Below are positions 49,799 through 58,662 of a stretch of DNA of 64,000 nt, one piece after another. Each line of letters opens with the position of its first letter. Position 1 is the first letter of the stretch. Origin of the DNA: Pseudooceanicola marinus (lineage in GTDB: Bacteria > Pseudomonadota > Alphaproteobacteria > Rhodobacterales > Rhodobacteraceae); NCBI RefSeq assembly GCF_002786295.1, contig NZ_PGTC01000010.1:1-64000 (forward strand), written 5' to 3'. The translations under genes were made by a program, and so were the position numbers. The notes beneath the pieces are model-generated. The model did no database searches, was not told the origin of the DNA, and was given only the letters and a program-made list of their open reading frames with translations.

Positions 49799-51571
49799 AT
49801 GACGACCGACCAGATGATCCTCTTCGCCCTTTTCCTTGCCGTCTTCGCCCTGCTGCTGTGGGGACGGTTCCGCTATGATGTCATTGCCTTCTCGGCGCTG
49901 ATGGTGGGGGCCGCGACCGGCGTGGTGCCCTATGAGGAGGTCTTCTCGGGCTTCGGTCACGAGGCGACGCTGATCGTGGCGCTGGTGCTGGTGGTGTCGG
50001 CCGGGCTGGTGCGCTCGGGCGCGGTGCACCTGATCACCCGCACGCTGGTGGACAGCTCGCGCAACCTGGGGGGCCATATCACCCTGATGGGCGGGATCGG
50101 TGGGGTGCTCTCGGCCTTTATGAACAACGTGGCGGCGCTGGCCCTGCTGATGCCGGTCGACATACAGACCGCGCGCAAGGCGGGGCGGGGTCCGGGCCTG
50201 ACGCTGATGCCCCTGAGCTTCGCCACTATCCTCGGCGGCATGGCCACGCTGATCGGCACGCCACCCAACATCATCATCGCGGGCATCCGCTCGGACAGCC
50301 TGGGTGAAAGCTTCTCCATGTTCGACTTCGCCCCGGTGGGCGGGCTGACGGCGCTTGCGGGGCTGGCCTTCGTGGCCCTGGTCGGCTGGCGCCTGATCCC
50401 CAAGCCCGAAGACGGGCCGATGACCGAAAAGGAACTGGCGCAATATGTGGCCGAGCTGACCGTGCCAGCGGACAGCAAGTGGATCGGCCGCCGCGTGTCG
50501 GAGACCTATGACGATGCGGAAAAGGCAGACGTGGCGGTGCTGGGCCTGATCCGGGGCGGCCAGCGCCTTTACGGGCGGTCGCGCAACGTCATTCTGGAGG
50601 CCGGTGATGCGCTGGTCCTCGAAGGGCTGCCCGAGGCGCTGGACGAGTTCCGCACCGCGCTGAACCTGGCCATTGCGGACGGCCAGCGCGAGGAACTGCT
50701 GAAGGCCAGCGGCGACGGCCTGGACGTGCTGGAGGTCGTGGTGCCGCGCGATGCGGCCATTGCCGGCAAGACCGCCATGGCCGTGGGCCTGTCCTGGCGG
50801 CACCGGGCGGTGCTGATGGGCATTTCGCGCCAGGGGCGGCAGATCACCCGACAGGTGCGCCGCACGCAGATCCAGCCGGGCGACCAACTGCTGCTGCTGG
50901 TGCCCAAGGATACCGGTGGCCAGGTGGCCGATGCCATCGGCGCGCTGACCCTCGCCGACCGGGGCCTGGCGGTGACAGAGAACACCAAGACCTGGGCCGC
51001 CATCGGCCTCTTTGCCGGGGCCGTGGCCGCGGCCAGCTTCGGGCTGGTGCACCTGCCCATTGCGCTTGGCTTCGTTGTCATCGGCTACCTGCTGATGCGG
51101 ATCGTGCCGCTGCAGGAGCTTTACGATCATATCGAATGGCCCGTCGTGGTCCTGCTGGGTTCGATGATCCCGCTGGGGGCGGCGCTGGAAAGCTCCGGCG
51201 GGACGGAACTGATCGCCAACGGCCTTGTCGATCTGACCCAGGGCTGGCCCGCCTGGGCGGTGCTGACGGCGCTGATGGTGGTGACGATGACCCTGTCGGA
51301 CGTGCTGAACAACACGGCCACGGCCATCGTCGCGGCGCCTATCGGGATCTCCATGGCGCAGACCTATGGCGTCTCGCCCGATCCCTTCCTGATGGCGGTG
51401 GCCGTCGCCGCCTCCTCGGCCTTCCTGACCCCCATCGGGCACAAGAACAACACGCTGATCCTCGGCCCCGGCGGCTATCGCTTCGGCGACTACTGGCGCA
51501 TGGGCCTGCCGCTGGAGATCCTGGTGGTCGCCGTGTCGATCCCGCTGATCTTGGTCTTCTGGCCGCTCTGA
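49799..51571 (+). CDS. SLC13-family permease with RCK_C domains (2)
   Basis: The 590-residue protein has the same layout as the protein at 34666: about ten spans, two inner RCK/TrkA-C domains, and the signatures MNNVAALALLMPV, GTPPNIIIAG, LNNTATAIVAAPI and GHKNNTLILGPGGY. The two proteins are clearly different sequences, so this is an ancient paralogue or a distinct substrate type. No clear ribosome binding site is seen. Confidence 0.85.
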   Translation: MTTDQMILFALFLAVFALLLWGRFRYDVIAFSALMVGAATGVVPYEEVFSGFGHEATLIVALVLVVSAGLVRSGAVHLITRTLVDSSRNLGGHITLMGGIGGVLSAFMNNVAALALLMPVDIQTARKAGRGPGLTLMPLSFATILGGMATLIGTPPNIIIAGIRSDSLGESFSMFDFAPVGGLTALAGLAFVALVGWRLIPKPEDGPMTEKELAQYVAELTVPADSKWIGRRVSETYDDAEKADVAVLGLIRGGQRLYGRSRNVILEAGDALVLEGLPEALDEFRTALNLAIADGQREELLKASGDGLDVLEVVVPRDAAIAGKTAMAVGLSWRHRAVLMGISRQGRQITRQVRRTQIQPGDQLLLLVPKDTGGQVADAIGALTLADRGLAVTENTKTWAAIGLFAGAVAAASFGLVHLPIALGFVVIGYLLMRIVPLQELYDHIEWPVVVLLGSMIPLGAALESSGGTELIANGLVDLTQGWPAWAVLTALMVVTMTLSDVLNNTATAIVAAPIGISMAQTYGVSPDPFLMAVAVAASSAFLTPIGHKNNTLILGPGGYRFGDYWRMGLPLEILVVAVSIPLILVFWPL

Positions 51572-51659
51572 TCCCGCACCCTGTCCGGACCCCTGGTCGT
51601 CCCGTTGAGGGCGGCTTTCGGCCTATGCGCCTTGGCGTCATTTGATTGCCATTGTCAAC

Positions 51660-51673
51660 TTGATCGAGATCAA
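51660..51673. promoter_or_regulatory. fnrL site: FNR/FnrL-type box
   Basis: TTGAT-CGAG-ATCAA is a perfect FNR-family site, whose consensus is TTGAT-N4-ATCAA. It ends 79 bases before the first DUF6455 gene, a distance that suits an activator position. In Rhodobacterales FnrL controls micro-oxic and anaerobic genes. Activity is inferred. Confidence 0.75.
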
Positions 51674-51752
51674 GGAGCCGCGCCCCGGGTGAGTCTAGAA
51701 CCTTCTGGAGCCCGGGGCACACCGGGACGGACAAGGACCGGAGATCGGCGCG

Positions 51753-52010
51753 ATGAAACCCATGGGATCCCTGACGGAGCATTACTGGCTTGTCCAGCGA
51801 ATGGCCAAGGCCCTAGGCTGTGACACCGCGCAGGCAGTGGAAGAGGGGCGTCTGGACCCACAGGAGTGGGCCGAGATGGTGACCCGCTGCCGCGGCTGCC
51901 AGGTGACCTGCGCCTGCCGCGACTGGCTGGCGCGCGCCGAACTGGAAGAGGCCCCCCGGGCCGAGGCCATCGGCGGTTGCGAGAATGCCCTGGTCTTTGC
52001 CGAACTTTGA
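51753..52010 (+). CDS. DUF6455 family protein (1)
   Basis: An 85-residue soluble protein with cysteines at 23, 46, 49, 53, 55 and 76. The cluster CRGCQVTCAC (46-55) looks like a metal or iron-sulfur site. The start MKPMGSLTEHYWLVQRMA matches DUF6455. It lies below a perfect FNR box, so it may be induced by oxygen limitation. GGAG precedes the ATG. Function unknown. Confidence 0.82.
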   Translation: MKPMGSLTEHYWLVQRMAKALGCDTAQAVEEGRLDPQEWAEMVTRCRGCQVTCACRDWLARAELEEAPRAEAIGGCENALVFAEL

Positions 52011-52070
52011 CGACGCGAACGGAACAGGACTGGACAGGCCGCAGCGGCCAGGATCCGAAGGAGACGCAAG

Positions 52071-52322
52071 ATGGGTTTTTTCAGCAAGCTTGACAAGCAC
52101 GCCGACCTGATGGGCGGCATGGCCGACCGCGTCGGCCTGGATATGGCCGAGAAGATGGTCGACGAGTCCGTCGCCAACGGCTACCGCGCCGCGATCATCC
52201 GCTGCGCCACCTGCCGCGAAGCGGGCGCCTGCGCCCAGTGGCAGGCCGAACATGCGACGGCCGAGCACACCCCGGCCTACTGCCGCAATGCCGGCTGGTT
52301 CGAGGCGCTGGTCACGAAGTGA
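52071..52322 (+). CDS. DUF6455 family protein (2)
   Basis: An 83-residue relative of the previous protein, with cysteines at 45, 48, 54 and 71 (CATCREAGAC). It is 60 bases downstream and most likely in the same operon. A strong terminator follows after 160 bases. Function unknown. Confidence 0.82.
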   Translation: MGFFSKLDKHADLMGGMADRVGLDMAEKMVDESVANGYRAAIIRCATCREAGACAQWQAEHATAEHTPAYCRNAGWFEALVTK

Positions 52323-52484
52323 GTTTTCCCGGGCGCGCGATCGTGCCCGGACCAGGATCCCGATTGCATGGTTCTTTGGGGAAGGAGCCATCGGGGATCG
52401 CCGCAGCGGGTTCGGTCCGCTGTCACGGCCGCAGGAGGGCGCGGCTTTGACAGGGTCATGGCGACCGGACACCCGCGGCGCAGG

Positions 52485-52529
52485 CGCCGGCGCGAGGGCC
52501 TCCTCTCGCGCCGGCGTTTTCTTTTTGTT
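52485..52529 (+). terminator. Strong intrinsic terminator after the DUF6455 pair
   Basis: CGCCGGCGCGAG (52485-52496) pairs over 12 bp with CTCGCGCCGGCG (52505-52516) round an 8-nt loop, followed by TTTTCTTTTT. It also separates the photolyase gene downstream from this unit. Confidence 0.9.
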
Positions 52530-52570
52530 GTCCGGCTGAACCAGCCGCCCGCGCGGCGCGTAGTCCCTGC

Positions 52571-54121
52571 ATGACCGACGACACCTCCCCCCGCCTGATC
52601 CTGGTTCTGGGCGACCAGCTGACACCCGATCTGTCGGCCCTGCGAGGCGCGGACCCCTCCCGCGACCGCGTGGTCATGGCCGAGGTCTCTGACGAGACAG
52701 GCTATGTCCCCCATCACCCCAAGAAGATCGCCCTGGTGCTGTCGGCCATGCGCCACTTCGCCGAAGAACTGCGCGGGCAGGGTTGGGATGTGGCCTATAC
52801 CCGGCTGGACGACCCCGAAAACGCCGGCAGCATCGGGGGCGAGCTGCTGCGCCGGGCGGAGGAGATGGGCACGTCACATGTCATCGCCACCGAGCCCGGC
52901 GAATGGCGCCTGATCGAGGCGCTGCGCGAGCTGCCGCTGGACCTGGAACTGCGCGAGGATGACCGTTTCCTCGCCAGCCATGCCCGTTTCGACGCCTGGG
53001 CCGAGGGGCGCAAGTCCCTGCGGATGGAGTATTTCTATCGCGAGATGCGGCGTGAGACCGGCTACCTGATGGAGGGCGACCAGCCCGCGGGCGGGCAGTG
53101 GAACTTCGACGGTGACAACCGCCAGCCCCCGCCCCGGGAGGGCGCGGACCTCTTCCGCTCCGACCCGATGTCCTTCACCCCCGACGAGATCACCGAGGAG
53201 GTGCTGGCCCTGGTCGCGGACCGCTTCGGTGATAATTTCGGCGACCTGCACCCCTTCGATCTGCCGGTGACCCGCGCCCAGGCGCGCCGCGCGCTGACCC
53301 ATTTCATCCAGACCCGCCTGGCCGATTTCGGTCCCTATCAGGATGCCATGCTGCTTGACGATCCCTACCTGAACCACGCCCTGATCTCGCCCGCGCTGAA
53401 CATCGGGCTGCTGGACCCGCGAGAGGTCTGCGACGCGGTGCAGACGGCATGGGAGGCGGGCGAGGTGCCTATCAGCTCGGCCGAGGGCTTCATCCGCCAG
53501 GTGATCGGCTGGCGCGAATACGTGCGCGGGATCTACTTCCGCGAAGGCCCCGGTTATCCGCGCCGTAACGCCCTGAACCACCAGCGCGCGCTGCCGCCGC
53601 TCTACTGGGGCGCGCAGACGAAGATGGCCTGCCTCGGCGCGGCGGTGGATCAGACGAAACGGCTGGGCTACGCGCATCACATCCAGCGGCTGATGGTCAC
53701 CGGCAACTTCGCCCTGCTGGCCGGGATCGACCCGGCGGAGGTGCACGAATGGTATTTGTCGGTCTACGTCGACGCCTTCGAATGGGTCGAGGCGCCCAAC
53801 ACGCTTGGCATGAGCCAGTTCGCCGATGGCGGCGTCATCGCCTCGAAACCCTATGTCTCCTCAGCCAACTACATCGCGAAGATGTCGGACTACTGCAGCG
53901 GCTGCGCCTATTCGGCGACGGTGAAGCAGGGGGAGGGCGCCTGTCCCTTCAACCTGCTCTACTGGCATTTCCTGACGCGCCACCGCGCGCGGTTCGAGGG
54001 CAATCACCGTATGGGGCGGATCTACAGCACTTGGGACCGGATGGATGACAAGAAGCGCGAGGCGATCCTGAGCGAGGCCGAGGATTTCCTGTCACGGCTG
54101 TCGGGAGGCGAGGAAGTCTGA
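52571..54121 (+). CDS. Fe-S bacterial cryptochrome/(6-4) photolyase
   Basis: The 516-residue protein belongs to the iron-sulfur FeS-BCP/CryPro group of the cryptochrome-photolyase family, typified by Agrobacterium PhrB and Rhodobacter CryB. Cluster ligands are C354, C442, C445 and C458; the spacings 88, 3 and 13 match PhrB. YAHHIQRLMV (367-376) holds the conserved His pair and is near the FAD pocket. It likely repairs (6-4) photoproducts in blue light. The N-terminal antenna domain starts with LVLGDQLTPD. The gene is convergent with rimO. Confidence 0.93.
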   Translation: MTDDTSPRLILVLGDQLTPDLSALRGADPSRDRVVMAEVSDETGYVPHHPKKIALVLSAMRHFAEELRGQGWDVAYTRLDDPENAGSIGGELLRRAEEMGTSHVIATEPGEWRLIEALRELPLDLELREDDRFLASHARFDAWAEGRKSLRMEYFYREMRRETGYLMEGDQPAGGQWNFDGDNRQPPPREGADLFRSDPMSFTPDEITEEVLALVADRFGDNFGDLHPFDLPVTRAQARRALTHFIQTRLADFGPYQDAMLLDDPYLNHALISPALNIGLLDPREVCDAVQTAWEAGEVPISSAEGFIRQVIGWREYVRGIYFREGPGYPRRNALNHQRALPPLYWGAQTKMACLGAAVDQTKRLGYAHHIQRLMVTGNFALLAGIDPAEVHEWYLSVYVDAFEWVEAPNTLGMSQFADGGVIASKPYVSSANYIAKMSDYCSGCAYSATVKQGEGACPFNLLYWHFLTRHRARFEGNHRMGRIYSTWDRMDDKKREAILSEAEDFLSRLSGGEEV

Positions 54122-54170
54122 CGGGGATGTGCCCCGTCGCCGTATGGCGACACGTGGAGGGCAGCGGGCG

Positions 54171-54201
54171 CTGGCCGCCGCTGTTGGACCGCGGCGGCCA
54201 G
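54171..54201. terminator. Hairpin between convergent photolyase and rimO
   Basis: CTGGCCGCCGC (54171-54181) pairs perfectly over 11 bp with GCGGCGGCCAG (54191-54201) round a 9-nt loop. It lacks a T tail. A smaller ACGGGG/CCCCGT hairpin lies just before it. A bidirectional role is inferred. Confidence 0.45.
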
Positions 54202-54215
54202 CAAGCCGACGGGGC

Positions 54216-55610
54216 TCAGCTGCGCAGGCGCTTGCCCCAGAGGTCGTATTCGCTGGCCTCGTCCACCTCGACCGTGACCAGGTCGCCCGGTTTCAGATCC
54301 TCGAAATCCTCGTCGATGAAGAGGTTGCCGTCGATCTCCGGCGCATCGGCCCAGGACCGGCAGGTGGCGCCATCCTCGTCGATCTCGTCCACGATGACCT
54401 GGCAGGTGCGGCCGACCTTGGCCTGCAGCTTTGCCTCTGAAATCGCCTGAGCCTTTTCCATGAAGCGGTCCCAGCGGTCCTGCTTTACCTCGTCCGGCAC
54501 ATGGTCGGGCAGGTCGTTCGACCGCGCCCCCTCGACGTTCTCGTACTGGAAGCAGCCGACGCGGTCGAGTTGCGCCTCGTCCATCCAGTCCAGCAGGTAC
54601 TGGAATTCTTCCTCTGTCTCGCCGGGGTAGCCCACGATGAACGTCGAGCGGATGGTGATGTCGGGGCACATGGCACGCCAGGCCGCGATCTCGTCGAGCG
54701 TCTTCGCGCTGGCCGCGGGCCGGGCCATGCGTTTCAGAACGTCCGGGTGGGCATGCTGGAAGGGAATGTCGAGGTAGGGCAGGATGCCGCTGTCGGGATC
54801 GGCCATCAGCGGGATCAGTTCGCGCACCGCCGGATAGGGGTAGACGTAGTGCAGCCGCACCCAGGCGCCGAGCTTGCCCAGCTCGCGCGCCAGGTCGGTG
54901 ATGTGGCTGCGCACCTCGCCGTCCTTCCAGGGATGCGCTGAATACTTGCGGTCCACCCCATAGGCGGAGGTGTCCTGGCTGATCACCAGCAGTTCCTTCA
55001 CGCCTGCCTCGACCAGCTTCTCGGCTTCGCGCAGCACCGCATGGGCGGGCCGCGAGGCCAGGCGACCGCGCATGTCGGGGATGATGCAGAACTTGCACTT
55101 GTGGTTACAGCCCTCGGAGATCTTCAGATAGCTGTAGTGGCGCGGCGTCAGCGAAACGCCCGAGGCTGGCAGCAGATCGACGAAGGGATCGGGGCTGGGC
55201 GGCACGGCCTGGTGCACGGCGTCCAGCACCTGCTCGTACTGGTGCGGGCCGGTGACGGCCAGGACCTTGGGGTGGGTGCCGGTGATATACTCGGGCTCCG
55301 CGCCCAGGCAGCCGGTCACGATGACCCGGCCATTTTCCTTCAGCGCCTCGCCGATGGCCTCCAGGCTCTCGGCCTTGGCACTGTCCAGGAACCCGCAGGT
55401 GTTGACGATCACCGCGTCCGCGCCCGCGTAATCGGGCGAGATCGCGTAGCCCTCGGCGCGCAGCCGGGTCAGGATGCGTTCGCTGTCCACCAGCGCCTTC
55501 GGGCAGCCGAGGGAGACCATGCCCAGCGAGGGCTGGCCGGGGCGCGAGGGCCCGTCGCCCAGGCGGGCGGCAGGAGCTAGATCGGGGCGGAGATCGGGCG
55601 GGTTCTGCAT
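54216..55610 (-). CDS. rimO: Ribosomal protein S12 methylthiotransferase RimO
   Basis: The 464-residue radical SAM enzyme methylthiolates the S12 Asp89 residue. The N-terminal cluster uses C36, C72 and C101; the radical SAM cluster uses C168, C172 and C175 (CNHKCKFC). The C-terminal TRAM domain ends YDLWGKRL. I chose the ATG at 55610; an upstream start adds a basic, non-conserved leader. It is divergent from the AsmA gene. Confidence 0.95.
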   Translation of the reverse strand: MQNPPDLRPDLAPAARLGDGPSRPGQPSLGMVSLGCPKALVDSERILTRLRAEGYAISPDYAGADAVIVNTCGFLDSAKAESLEAIGEALKENGRVIVTGCLGAEPEYITGTHPKVLAVTGPHQYEQVLDAVHQAVPPSPDPFVDLLPASGVSLTPRHYSYLKISEGCNHKCKFCIIPDMRGRLASRPAHAVLREAEKLVEAGVKELLVISQDTSAYGVDRKYSAHPWKDGEVRSHITDLARELGKLGAWVRLHYVYPYPAVRELIPLMADPDSGILPYLDIPFQHAHPDVLKRMARPAASAKTLDEIAAWRAMCPDITIRSTFIVGYPGETEEEFQYLLDWMDEAQLDRVGCFQYENVEGARSNDLPDHVPDEVKQDRWDRFMEKAQAISEAKLQAKVGRTCQVIVDEIDEDGATCRSWADAPEIDGNLFIDEDFEDLKPGDLVTVEVDEASEYDLWGKRLRS

Positions 55611-55731
55611 TTGCCCGCATATAGGCGAGCGCAGGCGCCGTGGAAAGCCCCGCGGCACGCGGCGAGCCATTTGCCCCCGGCAGCTTTGTTGCTATCGTTA
55701 TCATTAACCAATTGGATCAAGGGGATCGGGC

Positions 55732-57666
55732 ATGCGGTGGATTCTGCGCATTCTGGGCGCGCTGGTGCTGGCGGTGGTGCTTCTGGCCGGGGCGCTGCTG
55801 TTGCTGCCCGGTGAAAAGATCGCGGGCATCGCCGCGGACCGGATCGAGGAGATCACCGGGCGGCAGCTGACCATCGCGGGCGAGACACGGCTGAGCTACT
55901 ACCCCGTGCTGGGCGTTCGCACCGGCCCTGTCAGCCTGTCCAACGCCTCCTGGTCGAACCGCGGCCCGATGTTCGAGGCCGAGAGCCTGCAGATCGGCGT
56001 CGACCTGATGGCGCTTCTGGGCGGGGACGTGCGTATTACCGAGCTGGACGCCGAGGCGCCCGCGATCTTGCTGGAACGCAACGCCGAGGGCGCGGTGAAC
56101 TGGGACCTGCTGCCGGAGGGCGCGGCCAGCGGCGCGGGTGCCCCGGCCACGGCGGAGGAGGCGCGGCAGATCACCCTCGACCGGCTGTTCATCCGCAATG
56201 CCTCGATCCGCTACATCGATGCCGCGATGGACAGCGACCAGCGGCTGGAGGGGCTGGAGCTGACCCTGTCACTGCCCGACGCCAGCGGCCCGGCCGACAT
56301 CACCCTGGGCCTCGACCTGCCCGGTGGGCGGATCACCGGCGAAGGGCGGGTGGCCCGCGCCCGGACCTTCCTCGACGGCGGCGTGTCGGACCTGTCCCTG
56401 GCCTTCTCCGCGCCCGGCGGCACCGCCCGCTTCGAGGGGCGCGGCGGCATCGCCCCCGAGGCGGACGGCCACCTCGTGCTGTCGGTCAGCGACGCCGGGC
56501 AGCTGTTCTCGGTGCTCGGCGAGCAGGCATCGCTGCCGGGCGCGCTGAACGGCGACCTGGGCTTCGACGGTCAGGTCACGCTGACGGCCGACGGCGCCGT
56601 GTCGCTGCGCGATGGCACCCTGCGCGGTGCCGGCAACGCGGCGGCGGTAGAGGCTGACATCCGGCCCGGGGCGGTCACCCGCATCACCGCCCAGGTGGTC
56701 GCCGAGACCCTGGATCTGACGGCCTTCACCGGCAGCAAAGGCGGCGGCAGCGGCAGGTCCGGGGGCGGCCCTTCGGGCTGGTCCAGCGCGCCCGTCGATG
56801 TCTCGGCGCTGAACCTGGTGGAGGGGGACATCGTCCTCAGCGCCGGGACGGTGGACCTGGGTGTGACCCGGCTGACGCAGCTGCGCAGCCGCGTCACCGT
56901 CGACCGGGCCCGCGCCGTGGCAACGATCAACCAGATGGGTGTTTTCGGTGGCGGCGTCACCGGTCAGCTGGTGGCCAACAACCGCTCGGGCCTGTCGATC
57001 GGGGGCGACCTCAGCGCGGCGGGGGTGGATCTGAACCGGATGCTGGACGAACTGGCCGGCATCGACCGTTTCACCGGCAGCGCCGATGCAGCGCTGAATT
57101 TCCTGGCCGTGGGCAACTCGGTGCAGGCCTGGATGTCGTCGCTGTCCGGCTCTGGTAGCCTGTCCACCGGGCGCGGCACCATTTCGGGGATCGACCTGGA
57201 CCGGGTGCTGCGCTCGGGCGATGTCTCGGGCGGCACTACGATCTTCGACGCGACCGAGGCGAGTTTCTCCATCGCCGACGGCGTGTTGTCCAACGACGAC
57301 CTAGAAATGCGCCTGGCGTCGATCACCGCCACCGGCGAGGGCACGGTGGACATGGGCCAGCAGCGGCTGAACTACCTCTTCACCCCCGTGGCGCTGAAGG
57401 ATGACGAGGGGCGCGGCATCGCCATTCCCGTGCGCATCCGCGGCCCCTGGGCCTCGCCGCAGATCCTGCCGGACTTGGAACGTGCAATTCAGCTGAACTC
57501 GGATCTGGATGCGGAGCAGATCGAGGAAACCGCGAAGGACCGTGTCCGGGCTGAGGTCGAGGGCGCCCTGGGCGTCACCCGCGAAGAGGGCGAAAGCGAC
57601 GAGGAGCTGCTGCGCCGCGGCCTCGAGAACAAGCTGCAGGATGAGCTGCGCAACCTCTTCAAATAG
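55732..57666 (+). CDS. AsmA-family protein
   Basis: The 644-residue protein has one N-terminal anchor (about 4-27, ILRILGALVLAVVLLAGALLLLP), then a large periplasmic region. The start GRQLTIAGETRLSYYPVLGVRTGPVSLSNASWSNRGPMFEAE matches the AsmA N-terminal domain, and VTQGKGxG-like beta strands follow. AsmA proteins form bridge-like lipid-transport or assembly structures in the envelope. The C-terminus (about 500-640) has the AsmA_2 pattern. A G-rich site precedes the ATG. Confidence 0.88.
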   Translation: MRWILRILGALVLAVVLLAGALLLLPGEKIAGIAADRIEEITGRQLTIAGETRLSYYPVLGVRTGPVSLSNASWSNRGPMFEAESLQIGVDLMALLGGDVRITELDAEAPAILLERNAEGAVNWDLLPEGAASGAGAPATAEEARQITLDRLFIRNASIRYIDAAMDSDQRLEGLELTLSLPDASGPADITLGLDLPGGRITGEGRVARARTFLDGGVSDLSLAFSAPGGTARFEGRGGIAPEADGHLVLSVSDAGQLFSVLGEQASLPGALNGDLGFDGQVTLTADGAVSLRDGTLRGAGNAAAVEADIRPGAVTRITAQVVAETLDLTAFTGSKGGGSGRSGGGPSGWSSAPVDVSALNLVEGDIVLSAGTVDLGVTRLTQLRSRVTVDRARAVATINQMGVFGGGVTGQLVANNRSGLSIGGDLSAAGVDLNRMLDELAGIDRFTGSADAALNFLAVGNSVQAWMSSLSGSGSLSTGRGTISGIDLDRVLRSGDVSGGTTIFDATEASFSIADGVLSNDDLEMRLASITATGEGTVDMGQQRLNYLFTPVALKDDEGRGIAIPVRIRGPWASPQILPDLERAIQLNSDLDAEQIEETAKDRVRAEVEGALGVTREEGESDEELLRRGLENKLQDELRNLFK

Positions 57667-57709
57667 GGATCGGGGCGGGCGATCAGACCTCCGCGCGCGG
57701 CCCGATCCA

Positions 57710-57772
57710 GATATTTGTTGGCCCGAAATATCCCGGGGCAGTCGCCCGCAGGGCGGCGGGGGCAGAGCCCCC
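57710..57772. repeat. Dispersed intergenic repeat, copy h (compact form)
   Basis: GATATTT (57710-57716) and AAATATC (57726-57732) form a short inverted repeat, followed by the GGGGGC-AGA-GCCCCC hairpin (57758-57772). It lies between convergent genes (AsmA and gcrA). Confidence 0.7.
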
Positions 57773-57842
57773 TTACCCCTTCATTTGCCGCGCTCCGGCG
57801 GCGGGGACAGGGCCCTCAATCCGCAAGCCATCCACGCAATGA

Positions 57843-57866
57843 AAAAGGCCCCCGAGGGGGCCTTTT
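57843..57866 (-). terminator. Terminator of gcrA (bidirectional hairpin)
   Basis: AAAAGGCCCCC (57843-57853) pairs with GGGGGCCTTTT (57856-57866) round a GA loop; both sides have T runs. It closes gcrA on the minus strand and can stop AsmA readthrough. Confidence 0.85.
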
Positions 57867-57889
57867 CAAATCTTCGGTCCGCCCGCGCC

Positions 57890-58483
57890 TCAGCGTTTGC
57901 GGTCGCGGCGCGAGGACATGGGCTGGAACGCCACGCCCACATGGGCCTCGCAATAGGGTTTGCCGGCCTGGGCGGGCAGGCCGCAGAACCAGAAATCCTC
58001 GGTCGCCGGGTCGCCCACGGGCCATTTGCAGGTCTTCTCGGTCAGCTCCATTAGGGTCAGGCGCTTGGCCTTCTTCTCGATCTCGCTGACCTTGGCCAGG
58101 GCCTCGGGGCTGATCTCGTTGGCGGAGGGCTGCGGCGGCAGGGGCTGGCCCGCCGGAATGATCGCCTTGCGCGCCGGGCTGGGCGCGGGCGCGGCAGGGG
58201 CTGCCGCCGCCGCGGCGGACGGTTCGGGCTCCGGCTTCGGCTCGGGGGCCGGGGCCGCCTCGCGTTTCGGCGCGGGCTTGGCCTTCGCCTCGGGCTTGGC
58301 CGCCGGGGCGGCCTGGGCGCTGGCGCCCCCTCCGCCCGAGCGGTTCGACAGGCCCAGCCGGTGCACCTTGCCGATCACCGCGTTACGGGTCACGCCGCCC
58401 AGTTCCTTCGCGATCTGGCTCGCGGACTGGCCTTCTGCCCACATTTTTTTCAGCAGCTCGACGCGTTCATCGGTCCAGGACAT
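57890..58483 (-). CDS. gcrA: Cell cycle regulator GcrA
   Basis: The 197-residue alphaproteobacterial regulator binds DNA and sigma-70 RNA polymerase at methylated GANTC promoters. The N-terminal domain reads MSWTDERVELLKKMWAEGQSASQIAKELGG, followed by VTRNAVIGKVHRLGL, the helix-turn-helix (about 1-45). Then an Ala/Pro/Lys/Glu-rich linker (about 50-125) and the C-terminal domain with CKWPVGDP, FCGLPAQAG and YCEAH. GGAGAGG precedes the ATG. It lies downstream of argF on the same strand. Confidence 0.96.
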   Translation of the reverse strand: MSWTDERVELLKKMWAEGQSASQIAKELGGVTRNAVIGKVHRLGLSNRSGGGGASAQAAPAAKPEAKAKPAPKREAAPAPEPKPEPEPSAAAAAAPAAPAPSPARKAIIPAGQPLPPQPSANEISPEALAKVSEIEKKAKRLTLMELTEKTCKWPVGDPATEDFWFCGLPAQAGKPYCEAHVGVAFQPMSSRRDRKR

Positions 58484-58662
58484 TCGCCTCTCCATCTTCC
58501 CACAAGGCCGCTGCCCGCGGTCACGGGGGGCGGGGCCGCCTGCCATCGCAGGGGCCCCGCCCGAAAACTCAGCCTACTATACTAATCATGAGACGCGGAG
58601 TTACAAGGTATCATTGCCCTTGCCGCCCCCCGCCCCGGCTATCCAATGCCGGTCGCCGGGCC

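Noticed and set aside
55684-55703. Fur-like AT-rich site between rimO and AsmA (ATCGTTATCATTAA)
   Set aside because: Only loosely similar to the Fur consensus and the genes have no iron role; short AT-rich matches are expected.
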